Of a DNA stretch of 64,000 nt, positions 17,048-25,982 are shown piece after piece. Both the position numbers and the translations under genes were made by a program. The notes beneath the pieces are model-generated. The model had not been told where the DNA came from, did no database searches, and saw only the letters and a program-made list of their open reading frames with translations. The DNA comes from Alphaproteobacteria bacterium (GTDB taxonomy: Bacteria > Pseudomonadota > Alphaproteobacteria > Caulobacterales > Hyphomonadaceae). The stretch is from contig JAAEZZ010000008.1 in NCBI GenBank assembly GCA_018222605.1, positions 124,001-188,000 of the forward strand, written 5' to 3'. Each line of letters starts with the position of its first letter. Position 1 is the stretch's first letter.

Positions 17048-17674
17048 TTACTTGGCGGTAATCTCGCGAACCCCGCCCAGCAGCATGGACGCGGCAAACT
17101 GTGTGGCCCCGTCAACATCAATCGGACGGCGCGTCAGCATGTGATCGCCCATCTCACGTGCAATGCCGATTGCAGCAGCCGTCAGATAGGCCGTATCGAG
17201 TTTCGGGCCCTCATCCCTGGACAGCACATGCTCCAAATCCAGACGGATCTCTTCCGCAACGGCCAGCATTTCCGGTGTATCCACGCGCACGCCAATCAGT
17301 GCCAGGTGCGGCGCGCCATTGCCGATAGCCTCTTCATTCTCGGCGGCGATAAAGCCGAAATAGGCCCGGAAGGCATCATGGACATAGGCCTCGAAGTCTG
17401 TTGCCGTAGCGCGCACATCGCTCAGATGCGCACGGAAACGATGGGCGGAATCCTCGGCAATCGCCTCGAACACTTCTTCCTTGGACTTGAAGTAATTATA
17501 GAATGTGCCCGCCGCGAGTTCCGTCTCCCGGATGATGTCGCGCACGGTCGTGGCCTCAAAGCCAATCCGCGCAAAGACTTGGCGGCCGGCATCCAGAATG
17601 GCGCGCCGGTTGGCGGCTTTCGAACGGGCACGCTTGCCGGAGGGGGACGGGAGGATTTTTGCGGGTGCTGTCAT
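17048..17674 (-). CDS. TetR-family repressor
   Basis: A 208-residue regulator. Residues 22-70 hold the TetR helix-turn-helix (ATTVRDIIRETELAAGTFYNYFKSKEE), and the rest is a helical ligand domain. It sits 73 bp before the esterase gene on the same strand, so it probably controls itself and the esterase-QOR-MDR genes. No clear operator palindrome was identified upstream. Confidence 0.9.
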   Translation of the reverse strand: MTAPAKILPSPSGKRARSKAANRRAILDAGRQVFARIGFEATTVRDIIRETELAAGTFYNYFKSKEEVFEAIAEDSAHRFRAHLSDVRATATDFEAYVHDAFRAYFGFIAAENEEAIGNGAPHLALIGVRVDTPEMLAVAEEIRLDLEHVLSRDEGPKLDTAYLTAAAIGIAREMGDHMLTRRPIDVDGATQFAASMLLGGVREITAK

Positions 17675-17733
17675 GGGGACTTCCTGAGCGGGATCGCACC
17701 ATCATGACCAGAGTGTCACCATGCGTCAACTTT

Positions 17734-18423
17734 TTACACGCCCTGCGCGAGAGCATCTGCAGTGCTGTCTCCGCCCGTCTCCCGTTTGAACTGGCGCAGC
17801 ATGGAGACAATCACGCCAAAAACGACCCTCAGAACGATCAGCAACAAAACCCCCAAAAGCGGCTGGCCCAGCCCGATGGCCAGGAAAGCGCCAAGGATGA
17901 TCGCCACATGCAGGGTGACGATCCGGCCATAGGGCGCGAACATTTCGCTGCCCAGATCTGCATCCCGGTACTCGCCCTTGAGGATATAATCGCTGACATA
18001 GAGGATGAGGTTCACCGCCAGAATCGCCGCGACGAACCAGGCCATCCCCTGCCCTGAGCCGAGCGCCCACTGCACCAGGCCCAGCGGGTCTTCCCCACCT
18101 GACGACATGCCCTTTCCGGACATGGACCGGATGAACAGGCCGTGGCCGTAGCAGAACATGCCGTAGTGGAAGGTAAAAAAGGGAATGATGAACACCAGGC
18201 CCGCCAGATTAAGCAGGCTGGTAAAGCCCGTTCCGATCATCCGCAGAATGGTCATCACACCGATGACCAGATTCTCCAGCCAATAAAGCGCGACCAGCGG
18301 CACCGCGCCCCAGCCATAGATCACAATCGCCAGGATCGGCAGCAGATCGACCGCCAGCACCAGCCAGGCCAACGGATTGCGATAGGTCCGCAGGACAAGT
18401 TCAGGATCGAAGAAACGCTTCAT
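17734..18423 (-). CDS. DUF6498-like integral membrane protein
   Basis: A 229-residue protein with about six hydrophobic helices. Typical features are an early YRNPLAWLVLAVDLLPI, a WLENLVIGVMTILRM helix and a FFTFHYGMFCYGHGLFI motif with His and aromatic residues. This matches what I recall of DUF6498. Function unknown. It is a separate transcription unit or read from upstream. Confidence 0.72.
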   Translation of the reverse strand: MKRFFDPELVLRTYRNPLAWLVLAVDLLPILAIVIYGWGAVPLVALYWLENLVIGVMTILRMIGTGFTSLLNLAGLVFIIPFFTFHYGMFCYGHGLFIRSMSGKGMSSGGEDPLGLVQWALGSGQGMAWFVAAILAVNLILYVSDYILKGEYRDADLGSEMFAPYGRIVTLHVAIILGAFLAIGLGQPLLGVLLLIVLRVVFGVIVSMLRQFKRETGGDSTADALAQGV

Positions 18424-18498
18424 TCAGCGCCGCGCCTTCCGGGCGCCGCCCCGGTCATCCAGTCTGATGTCACGATACGTCCCCCCTATCGCGTCTGC

Positions 18499-19191
18499 CT
18501 ATTCGTAAGCCTGCGCATATTCATAAGGCGGAAACGAGAACGGGTCACGAGGGGTCAGGCCTTTTGAGCCACGGGGATTGTTATAGTCGCCCAGTAGAAT
18601 CTCGTAATGAATGTGAACGGCGGACGCGTTGCCGGATGACCCCATCATGCCAACAGGCTGGCCAAAGCCGATATGCTTTCCGGCAGAAACACCCGGCTGA
18701 ATGTAAGCGAGGTGCGCATAGCGGGTGTAGACGCCCTTGCCATGATCGATCAGCACCATGTTGCCATAGCCGGTGGACACGCGTGCCTCGATCACCTTGC
18801 CGGGCGCGGTCGCGTAAATCGTGCCTGCGGGGCGGGACTGAAGGTCTATCCCGTCATGGCGGCGGCTGAAGCGCTGGCCGAAGCCGGAGGTCAGACACAC
18901 ATCATTGGCCGGCGACGCCGCGAGCGGCATGCCATTGACCACGACAATCGGCTTGTAGTTCAGCACCCAGCCATCTTCATCCACCAGCGGCGAGTTCGAC
19001 ACCCGAATGCCATAGCAAGCGCGCAGATAGGCATTTGGCTGAAATGTGCCCTGCGGCGCGGCCCTTACGGGCGGGCTTGCCGGTGTCTGCGTGACAGGCC
19101 CGCGCGAAGGCGCGCCGCGTATATCTATCGGCGCGCGCGTGGCACAGGCGGCCAGTACGATCAGCATGAGGACAGGCAGAAAACGAAACAT
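18499..19191 (-). CDS. M23-family peptidase, lipoprotein (LytM domain)
   Basis: A 230-residue lipoprotein (lipobox LAAC, Cys16) with a LytM domain in residues 100-205. Zinc ligands His112 and Asp116 (RHDGIDL) and the HIH motif (His193, His195) are all present, so it should be an active zinc endopeptidase acting on peptidoglycan cross-bridges or stem peptides. The start at ATG 19191 gives a proper signal peptide; a frame extension to 19260 does not. It lies 31 nt downstream of the flavin monooxygenase gene. Confidence 0.88.
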   Translation of the reverse strand: MFRFLPVLMLIVLAACATRAPIDIRGAPSRGPVTQTPASPPVRAAPQGTFQPNAYLRACYGIRVSNSPLVDEDGWVLNYKPIVVVNGMPLAASPANDVCLTSGFGQRFSRRHDGIDLQSRPAGTIYATAPGKVIEARVSTGYGNMVLIDHGKGVYTRYAHLAYIQPGVSAGKHIGFGQPVGMMGSSGNASAVHIHYEILLGDYNNPRGSKGLTPRDPFSFPPYEYAQAYE

Positions 19192-19222
19192 GCCTGCCCT
19201 TATGCCCTGTGTACGGTTAATA

Positions 19223-20554
19223 TCAGGCAACGACGGGAGCGCGTTTCGCGCCGCGATCAATCTCTTTCATTAAGTCTTTGCAATAAGCGTTAAAATCCAC
19301 CTGCATGCGGTGACGCGGACTGTCATAGAAATGGCCGAGATGCTGTTTCTCGTCTTCGACAATGATGCGCTCCATCTCCCCTTCCGGCGGGAAAACATAA
19401 TCGCCATTCAGCGCAGCGGCGACCAGCTTTGACTGCTGCTCTGCAAAGTTCACCAGCGTTGGCAGGGGCTGAGCAAGGCCCAGGAAGAAGATCGTCTCCC
19501 GGCCCGGTTTCACCATGCGTTTGTAAAGCGGAAAGACATTTTCCTTCGGAGTCAGGTCATCCTGCTTCAGGAAGGGAAAGGTCACATTATAGCCGGTTGC
19601 CCAGACAATCGCGTCCACTTTCTCCCGCGTGCCATCAGTGAACACGACGCCATCACCGTCCAGACGCTCGATGCCCGGCTTGGGGATGATATCACCACAG
19701 CCGACCCGCGTCAGAAACTCCCCGGAGACGGACGGGTGCCCGTCCAGCGGCTCATGATCCGGCTTGGGCAGGCCGTAATCTTCCATCATGCCGATGGTCT
19801 TCTTGATCTTCTTGCGGGCCAGCGCCCGTCCGATCCCGGAGGGCAGCCAGGAGGGCAACACCGCCTTGTCGGCTGGCTGGCCATCCATATATTTCGGCAT
19901 CACCCAAACACCGCGGCGCATGGAAATGAACAGCTTCTCCGCCAGCGGACGTTGCGACAACTCCGAGGAAATATCCATGGCAGAGTTCCCTGCGCCGACG
20001 ACCATGGCGCGTTTGCCGCGGAAGTCATAGGGCTCGAATGGGTCTGTATAATTGTGGGAGTGGACCTGATAGCCGTCGAACTCGCCCGGATATTTCGGCA
20101 TGCGCGGGTCCCAGTGATGGCCATTGGCGACGACGACCGCATCATATTCCCGCGCCTCCCCGGTAGACAGCGTCACCTTCCAGCGCCCGCCGGGCAGGTC
20201 TTCCACATTTGTCACGGCCGTATTGAACGTGATCGTCTCGCGCAGGCCAAAGTGGTCCACATAATCGCGGAAATATTGCAGCAGCTGGGCATGATGGGGA
20301 AAATCCGGCCAATCTTCCGGGACAGGATAATCCTCAAAGGCCAGGCGCCATTTGGACGTGTCGATATGCAGGGACTGATAGCAGGAAGAGGCGCCATTCG
20401 GATTCTTGTAATACCAGTTGCCGCCGATATCGTCCGACATCTCGAAACAATCATATGGCAGGCCATAATCCTTCAGGCGCTTGGCCATGGTAAAGCCGGA
20501 ACAACCCGCGCCAATAATGCAGGTCTTAGGTTTTGAGACACCGTCGAATGCCAT
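19223..20554 (-). CDS. Flavin-containing monooxygenase (FMO/Baeyer-Villiger type)
   Basis: A 443-residue FAD- and NADPH-dependent oxygenase. The FAD site is GAGCSG (15-20), the FMO/BVMO fingerprint is FDGYQVHSHNY, the NADPH site is VVGAGNSAMD, and the distal ATGYNVTFPF motif is present. It would hydroxylate a soft nucleophile or insert oxygen next to a ketone; the substrate is unknown. GGAGGAAG lies 5-6 nt before the ATG. The thioesterase pair starts divergently about 90 bp away, so a shared promoter region is possible. Confidence 0.9.
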   Translation of the reverse strand: MAFDGVSKPKTCIIGAGCSGFTMAKRLKDYGLPYDCFEMSDDIGGNWYYKNPNGASSCYQSLHIDTSKWRLAFEDYPVPEDWPDFPHHAQLLQYFRDYVDHFGLRETITFNTAVTNVEDLPGGRWKVTLSTGEAREYDAVVVANGHHWDPRMPKYPGEFDGYQVHSHNYTDPFEPYDFRGKRAMVVGAGNSAMDISSELSQRPLAEKLFISMRRGVWVMPKYMDGQPADKAVLPSWLPSGIGRALARKKIKKTIGMMEDYGLPKPDHEPLDGHPSVSGEFLTRVGCGDIIPKPGIERLDGDGVVFTDGTREKVDAIVWATGYNVTFPFLKQDDLTPKENVFPLYKRMVKPGRETIFFLGLAQPLPTLVNFAEQQSKLVAAALNGDYVFPPEGEMERIIVEDEKQHLGHFYDSPRHRMQVDFNAYCKDLMKEIDRGAKRAPVVA

Positions 20555-20645
20555 TTTCTCTTCCTCCAGATGAGCTGTTTGTTTTTGCTCTTTTGACAAT
20601 GATGTTATCGGGGCAGAACAACTCGTCAAACGAATGAGGGCCAAA

Positions 20646-21128
20646 ATGAGCGATGACCCCGCGTCAGCACCCGAACCCTGGGAGCTTATGCAAGAAAACA
20701 TAGAGATGATTAGCGGCGGCATTCCATGGGGTCGCCGAATGGCGTTCCGGTTTACACGCATCGAGAAAGGTCATGCCTGGGGCCTTCAGCCCTGGAAAGA
20801 GCGCCTGGTGGGCGACCCGGATACGGGCGTGATCCATGGCGGCGTGCTGACCGCGTTTCTGGACAATCTGTCCGGCACGGCGGCCAGCTCGGCACTTTCC
20901 AAGCCGCGCTTTGTAGCAACGCTGGATTTGCGGATCGACTATATGCGACCGGCAGAAAAGGGCCGTGACATCATTGGCGAAGCCGAATGCTATCACACCA
21001 CGCGCAATATCTGCTTCACGCGCGCCTGGGCCTATCATGAAAGCCGCGACAAGGTGATCGCCACCGCAGCCGGCGCCTTCGCCATCAACAAGCCGCGCCC
21101 TGCGGAAAGCATTGCGAGGATGGGCTGA
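20646..21128 (+). CDS. PaaI-like hotdog thioesterase 1
   Basis: About 160 residues of hotdog fold, likely hydrolysing an acyl-CoA. The motif HGGVLTAFLDNLSGTA is the central helix with the active-site acidic residue, and RIDYMRPAEKG is the following strand. GAGGG precedes ATG 20646 by 5 nt; the upstream ATG 20634 is in frame but lacks such a site. Its stop codon overlaps the start of a second thioesterase. Confidence 0.83.
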   Translation: MSDDPASAPEPWELMQENIEMISGGIPWGRRMAFRFTRIEKGHAWGLQPWKERLVGDPDTGVIHGGVLTAFLDNLSGTAASSALSKPRFVATLDLRIDYMRPAEKGRDIIGEAECYHTTRNICFTRAWAYHESRDKVIATAAGAFAINKPRPAESIARMG

Positions 21129-21562
21129 TGGAAGAGGAAGACATGAAACTGACCCGCGCCGACGAAGTGCGCGCCTTCATCGCCCGCACGCCGCTGGCCC
21201 AGGAAATGGGCTTGCGCTGCGAAGTCATGGGCGACGAGATGACCATGATCATGCCCTTTCAGGACAAGCTGATCGGCAATTTCATGATCAAGGCCATCCA
21301 TGGCGGGGCGATTGGCGCCTTCCTGGAGCTGACCTCACAGGCACAGGTCTTCCTTGTGACGGAACATCTGGCCCGTCCGCCAAGGCCGATCAATCTGACA
21401 ATTGACTATCTGCGCCAGGGTCATGCCAAGGATCTGTATGCCCGCGCAGAGATCACCAAAATGGGCCGGCGCATGTGCTCGGTCCGCGCCGAAGCCTGGC
21501 AGGACGAGCGCGAAAAACCCGTCACGACGCTTATGGCCCACTTCATGGTGGCTGGCGATTAA
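21128..21562 (+). CDS. PaaI-like hotdog thioesterase 2
   Basis: 144 residues with the hotdog helix HGGAIGAFLELTSQAQ and strand INLTIDYLRQGHAKD. The ATG overlaps the preceding TGA by one base (TGATG), and an alternative ATG at 21143 has GAGGAAG just before it. The pair may form a heteromeric thioesterase or two isoenzymes of one pathway (inference). A long perfect hairpin follows. Confidence 0.83.
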   Translation: MEEEDMKLTRADEVRAFIARTPLAQEMGLRCEVMGDEMTMIMPFQDKLIGNFMIKAIHGGAIGAFLELTSQAQVFLVTEHLARPPRPINLTIDYLRQGHAKDLYARAEITKMGRRMCSVRAEAWQDEREKPVTTLMAHFMVAGD

Positions 21563-21567
21563 ACAAA

Positions 21568-21604
21568 TTTGGGGGTGGACAAGACGCGCCTGTCCACCCC
21601 CAAA
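21568..21604. terminator. Hairpin after the thioesterase pair, 13-bp stem
   Basis: TTTGGGGGTGGAC pairs perfectly with GTCCACCCCCAAA around an 11-nt loop. It is strong but without a long T-run, and can act for both convergent units. Confidence 0.65.
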
Positions 21605-21670
21605 CTTAGCTCCTGAACTATCCCAAAACAGACCCGAAAGTGGCCCAAGCAGCCCCATAGAAGCCCCAGT

Positions 21671-22879
21671 CTATTGGGGCTGTTCTGCTGCTTCTGTCTC
21701 TCCCGACGCGTTCGCGTCCGCAGCGATGGGCGGAAAGGCCCGCGCGATTTCCTGGTTCCACTCATACAGATGCGGCCAGTTGTCCCCCGCATTGTCCATC
21801 AGGCCAAGATGCACGATGACCAGATCGCGGCTCGGCACGATCCAGATGGTCTGGCCCTCATGGCCCTGCGCGGAGAAGGCATCATAGGGCGGCGAGTGCG
21901 CAGCCTGACTGGCCGGCACGGGATTGGCTGACGGCGTCAGCCAGAAACCGGCCCCATAGGTATTCGCCTCTGTCTCTTGCGGATCGGTACGAGAAAAATC
22001 CACCCAGCCGTCCGGCAGCAGGCGCCGCCCGTCCCACATGCCGTCACGCAGATATAGATAACCGAATTTCGCAAAATCCCGTGCAGACGCCCAGACGAGC
22101 GACCCGCCGAGATAGGTGCCCGCCGTATCATATTCGATCACGGCATCCATGCCGATTGGGTCTGCCAGATTACGGTCGAACCAGTCTGTAAAGTCAGCTG
22201 CGCCGCTAACCTGCTGCAGCGCATGGCTGATGAGATGAAAGCCGGCCGTGGAATAGTTCCACACAACCCCCGGCGTGTGCACACGCGGCAGATTATCCTG
22301 CGCATATTGCAAGACATCGAACCGGCCAGCGCCATACATCATCTGGACGACATCATTCGTCATCAGATCAGTTGCACCAATTTCAAGATAATCGAGCCCG
22401 TCCGTCATGGTCAGCCATTGACGCCAGGTAATCTCCGCCCTCGGATCGCCTGCTGCAAACGGGGTTGGCATGGGGGCGTCCAGATCATCAATCAGGCCCA
22501 AATTGACCGCCCGCCCGACCAGCGAGGAGGTGATCGACTTCGCCATGCTCCAGGAGACCTGCTTGGTGTCCGGCCCAAAGCCATTGCGATAGGTCTCGAA
22601 AACCAGTTTGCCATGATGAATGATGACAATGGCGCGGGTCTCCCCCATCGGGTCTGCCAGTTCACCCGCCATGGCGCGATCAATGACAGGCTGGATCAGC
22701 GTCGCCGTTTCCGCCGGCATCTCTCCCGTCTCCCAGCCACTTGTTGGCCAGGCGAGCTCGTCCGGCTGGGGCGGCAGCGGCACAAGTGGTTCCGCACTGG
22801 CAAGGCCCGGCGCCAGCATCAGGCCCAGCGCTGCCAATCCTGATTTAACGTATCTGCTGCACACGAAAAACTTGCCCAT
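21671..22879 (-). CDS. Secreted serine hydrolase, beta-lactamase/DD-peptidase fold
   Basis: A 402-residue exported protein (signal peptide residues 1-29, LASA cleavage). The class C-type motif SMAK gives Ser111 and Lys114, YST follows in WNYSTAGF, and HEGQT replaces the KTG box. Related enzymes include esterases and 6-aminohexanoate-dimer hydrolases, so a peptidase, esterase or amide hydrolase activity is possible; antibiotic resistance is not implied. ATG 22879 is chosen since GGGAGA lies 9 nt upstream; an in-frame GTG at 22888 is too close to that site. Confidence 0.85.
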   Translation of the reverse strand: MGKFFVCSRYVKSGLAALGLMLAPGLASAEPLVPLPPQPDELAWPTSGWETGEMPAETATLIQPVIDRAMAGELADPMGETRAIVIIHHGKLVFETYRNGFGPDTKQVSWSMAKSITSSLVGRAVNLGLIDDLDAPMPTPFAAGDPRAEITWRQWLTMTDGLDYLEIGATDLMTNDVVQMMYGAGRFDVLQYAQDNLPRVHTPGVVWNYSTAGFHLISHALQQVSGAADFTDWFDRNLADPIGMDAVIEYDTAGTYLGGSLVWASARDFAKFGYLYLRDGMWDGRRLLPDGWVDFSRTDPQETEANTYGAGFWLTPSANPVPASQAAHSPPYDAFSAQGHEGQTIWIVPSRDLVIVHLGLMDNAGDNWPHLYEWNQEIARAFPPIAADANASGETEAAEQPQ

Positions 22880-22926
22880 CTTGCCCACTCTCCCTTACTC
22901 TTTGTGTCAAAGATTAGGGGCAAGGG

Positions 22927-23241
22927 ATGAAACTCGTCAAAGCACTTTTGATTGTCGCGGTGACATTGGCCGTCATTGGCGGCGCTGTCTGGCAATTCTG
23001 GCTGAAGGATCAGGTGGCCTTTGCGCGTGTTGCTACGGCCTATGGTGCCAAGACGGTTTGCTCCTGCCTGCACATTGGCGAGCGCGAGATGGAAAGCTGC
23101 CGCAACGACTTCACCGTGGATGTCAGCGCCATCACTTTCAGCGATGAGAACAATGTGACTCGCGCCAGCGTGCTGGGCGGCCTCGTAAAGGCCAAAGCCC
23201 GCTACGAACCGGGTATGGGCTGCACCCTGGTGAAGGAGTAG
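22927..23241 (+). CDS. Small single-helix protein with CSC motif, divergent from the serine hydrolase
   Basis: 104 residues: an N-terminal anchor or signal (MKLVKALLIVAVTLAVIGGAVW) followed by a periplasmic part with VCSCLHIGEREMESC and a late GMGCTL, four cysteines that could form two disulfides. I recall similar small proteins next to serine hydrolases of this type, so a partner or maturation role is plausible, but no function is established. AGGGGCAAGGG precedes the ATG. Confidence 0.65.
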   Translation: MKLVKALLIVAVTLAVIGGAVWQFWLKDQVAFARVATAYGAKTVCSCLHIGEREMESCRNDFTVDVSAITFSDENNVTRASVLGGLVKAKARYEPGMGCTLVKE

Positions 23242-23338
23242 GCTTCACCCGCTGACACGCCAACACCGGCCAATTCGGCGTTTATTCACTTCTCGCTTTT
23301 AGGCTGCTTCCCAGCATTCGCATTTGGGGAGGATGCCC

Positions 23339-25102
23339 GTGTCCGATAAGCATAGGCCTGCCGGGGCATATCTCTCCCGCAATTTGCCCGTCTTCCTTTT
23401 TCTCGCGGTCAGCATCGTTATTCTGGTCATCGATTCCGTGAATGGCAGCTCCGTCAAGGACATCGACGATATAGCCAGAAAACTTCAGATCAGAGACCTG
23501 CTGACAGATGGAGACTGGTATGATCTGACGTGGCCGTTTCTGGCGACAGACCCGGCCTATACCTCCCCCTGGTCTCGTCTGGTGGATCTTCCCTACATAC
23601 TGGTCACAAAGCTTTTTCAGCCCGTCCTTGGCATGGAAAGCGCCTTTCTAGTGGCCCGCTTCATTGTTCCACCGCTCTGGCTGGCGGCCTATTCCTACCT
23701 GGCCGTAAAGCTGATGAAGGTATTCCTCGGCGAGGATCTGCGTCTCGCACATGTCGCAGCGGCCGCCGCGGCGTCTCTGTTTGCGGTCATCGAGTTCATG
23801 CCGACCCGCATTGATCACCACAATGTGCAAATGGTTTTCTTGCTGATGGTCTGTCTGGGCGTTGTGTCCAGTCATCGTTATGCCGGAATCTTACTGGCCG
23901 CAGGCTCCATTCTGTCAGTCGCAGTTGGCCTCGAATGCATTCCCTATATTGCCGTGGCCATGGCGGGGGTTGCCCTCTATGCAGCGCTCGACCCTGCCTC
24001 CAGCATGACCAGACGCCTCACATGGATGGGGCTTACCCTGCTTGTCGTCACCATACCGGTTTCGCTTGTGCTGAATGGCCCATCTGTGTGGCAAACGCAG
24101 TGTGACGCCCTCTCCCTGCCCTGGATCAGTGTCCTGATGCTGGGGGGTATTGTGGCAACGACCGTGCCCGCAATCTGGCGCGTCATGCACATGACCGCCG
24201 CTCTGCCGCGCCTGATCGTGCTGGCCTGCGTGGGGGCTGGCGCGTTGATGATCCTGTGGCTTTCATTCCCGGAATGCCATTCCGGCCCCTATCCCATGGT
24301 CAACGATGTCGCGCGGACATATTGGCTGTCCAATGTCATCCAGGAAGTGGGCCCGGCCGCCGCCTTTGCTCGCGGGGAATACATGCTTGCGGCGATATTC
24401 CTGTTCCTGCTCGGCCTGATGATCGCCGCGCTTCTGACCCCACGCGCGCGCGCTAGCAGTATCGTGATCATCCTGGCCATGGGTATTGCCGGCGTGACGC
24501 TCACATGTTTCCAGATGCGGAACTTCAAGTTTCCGTCTGTTATCCTGCCTCTGCTGCTTCCCTTGTTCATCTGTCATGTCAGGCAGACGCGCAATATCCG
24601 TCTGCTCTATCCGGTTCTGGCTATCCCGTTATCCATTCTCGTTGCTTTCATGATTCTCGTGAAACCGGACAAACGCGACTTTACCCTGATCGACTACATG
24701 GAAGGCGACCATTGTCAGCAGGCAGACTTTTCTGCTCTGGATCGCGTGCCGCCTTCCCGCATAATGGCCCCCTTGGGCCTGTCGCTTACGATCGCCCAAC
24801 ACATAAGCCAGACCGGGAGCGGCCATACCGTTGCGCCCCTGCCCTTCCACCGCGCGTCACCTGACATGAAACGCATGTTTGAGGTCTTCGTCCTGACAGA
24901 CCCGGAAGTTCGCCGGAAGGCGCTGGAAAACTTTGACTATATTGCGATCTGCCGCCTGCCTGAAACAGACGCCGATGCGGAACAGGCCCCGCTATTCGGT
25001 GTGCTGAGTTCCGGAAAGGATTGGCCGGGGCTGGAGGATGTTCCGCAGGAAAGCGAGACACGCCTGCGCCTCCTGAAAATAGGCCACGACAAGCTGAAAT
25101 AA
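23339..25102 (+). CDS. Polytopic membrane protein, GT-C glycosyltransferase-like
   Basis: A 587-residue protein with about 12 hydrophobic helices and a soluble C-terminal region of roughly 120 residues. An acidic DIDDIARKLQIRDLL with DGDWYD in the first periplasmic loop and RIDHHN further on recall the acidic and DHH motifs of STT3/Pgl-type GT-C enzymes that use polyprenyl-linked sugars. It could glycosylate a lipid or surface polymer; this is inference. The GTG at 23339 is the likely start: GGGGAGG lies 6 nt before it, and the in-frame ATG at 23333 directly abuts that site. Confidence 0.65.
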   Translation: MSDKHRPAGAYLSRNLPVFLFLAVSIVILVIDSVNGSSVKDIDDIARKLQIRDLLTDGDWYDLTWPFLATDPAYTSPWSRLVDLPYILVTKLFQPVLGMESAFLVARFIVPPLWLAAYSYLAVKLMKVFLGEDLRLAHVAAAAAASLFAVIEFMPTRIDHHNVQMVFLLMVCLGVVSSHRYAGILLAAGSILSVAVGLECIPYIAVAMAGVALYAALDPASSMTRRLTWMGLTLLVVTIPVSLVLNGPSVWQTQCDALSLPWISVLMLGGIVATTVPAIWRVMHMTAALPRLIVLACVGAGALMILWLSFPECHSGPYPMVNDVARTYWLSNVIQEVGPAAAFARGEYMLAAIFLFLLGLMIAALLTPRARASSIVIILAMGIAGVTLTCFQMRNFKFPSVILPLLLPLFICHVRQTRNIRLLYPVLAIPLSILVAFMILVKPDKRDFTLIDYMEGDHCQQADFSALDRVPPSRIMAPLGLSLTIAQHISQTGSGHTVAPLPFHRASPDMKRMFEVFVLTDPEVRRKALENFDYIAICRLPETDADAEQAPLFGVLSSGKDWPGLEDVPQESETRLRLLKIGHDKLK

Positions 25103-25111
25103 TCTAAGCGC

Positions 25112-25972
25112 CTAGTCCCCCATACGCTCAACGGTGGCGGGCTGTCCGTCAAACAGGTTCAGATATTCAGGCTTCAGCTTGTCCCGAAAGGCCGATTGCG
25201 GCACCGTAATGTGATAGGCCCCCTCCGCATACGCCCCAATATCATAGGGCGCAAAATGCACGACATAGCCACCGAATTTTCCAGGCACAGTGGACGGCAC
25301 GAAATTCACCTCCCCTGCGAGGATGCTGTCTGCATTGACCAGTTCAGCGGCCTCGGCAGCAAATGTTTCCAGTTGGCCTGAACCGCCAGCCTTGCGCTGT
25401 TTCTGCTCGGCAATCTCCTGCCAGACCAGATTCATATGCTCACGGATGGTCGCTTGCGGCTGAAGGAAAAAATTGCTGAGCCGCAGGGGCTGTCCCGTCT
25501 GGGAATCATAGAGCCGCGCATCGGTCATGTAATTGCCATGCGCGCCGCCGGTGAAGGTATAGATGAAGCCCTCAAGGCTCATCACATTGCCGGCTTCTGC
25601 CACGACATTCCACTGGACGCGCACGACATAGGGCCGGAAATAGTCCGGATCGGCTTCCTTGTAGGCTTTGGCATCGGCCAGCATGGCCTCGATGCGGATC
25701 TGCGCGCTGTCGACCACATCCATCGCGATGGCGGGTGCCTTCTGGAACAGGGCCTCATCAAAGGTGACCTCTGCCTTCACATACTCATCATCGACGAGAA
25801 TTTCGCGCGGCAGGTCCGCAAGGGTTTCGATGGCCGTCACATCGACCGAGCCGTCATAATCATCGCCCTGGCCTGCAACCGCTTCGCCCGCATCGGGCAG
25901 TTCCCGCACCTTCTTCTGACAGCCTGCCAGAAGAAGAGCCCCTGCGAGCGTAGCCATTGCGAGTGTTTTCAT
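25112..25972 (-). CDS. RsiV-like lipoprotein (DUF3298/DUF4163)
   Basis: A 286-residue lipoprotein (lipobox LLAGC). It carries the DUF3298 signature TFTGGAHGNYMTDARLYDSQTG in pieces, a following LSNFFL segment and FAPYDIGAYAEG, a pattern found in RsiV and PdaC-type envelope proteins. RsiV binds lysozyme in Bacillus, but no sigma factor gene lies nearby, so the role here is open. It follows putA by 11 nt on the same strand and may be transcribed with it. Confidence 0.8.
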   Translation of the reverse strand: MKTLAMATLAGALLLAGCQKKVRELPDAGEAVAGQGDDYDGSVDVTAIETLADLPREILVDDEYVKAEVTFDEALFQKAPAIAMDVVDSAQIRIEAMLADAKAYKEADPDYFRPYVVRVQWNVVAEAGNVMSLEGFIYTFTGGAHGNYMTDARLYDSQTGQPLRLSNFFLQPQATIREHMNLVWQEIAEQKQRKAGGSGQLETFAAEAAELVNADSILAGEVNFVPSTVPGKFGGYVVHFAPYDIGAYAEGAYHITVPQSAFRDKLKPEYLNLFDGQPATVERMGD

Positions 25973-25982
25973 GCCGGTCTCC

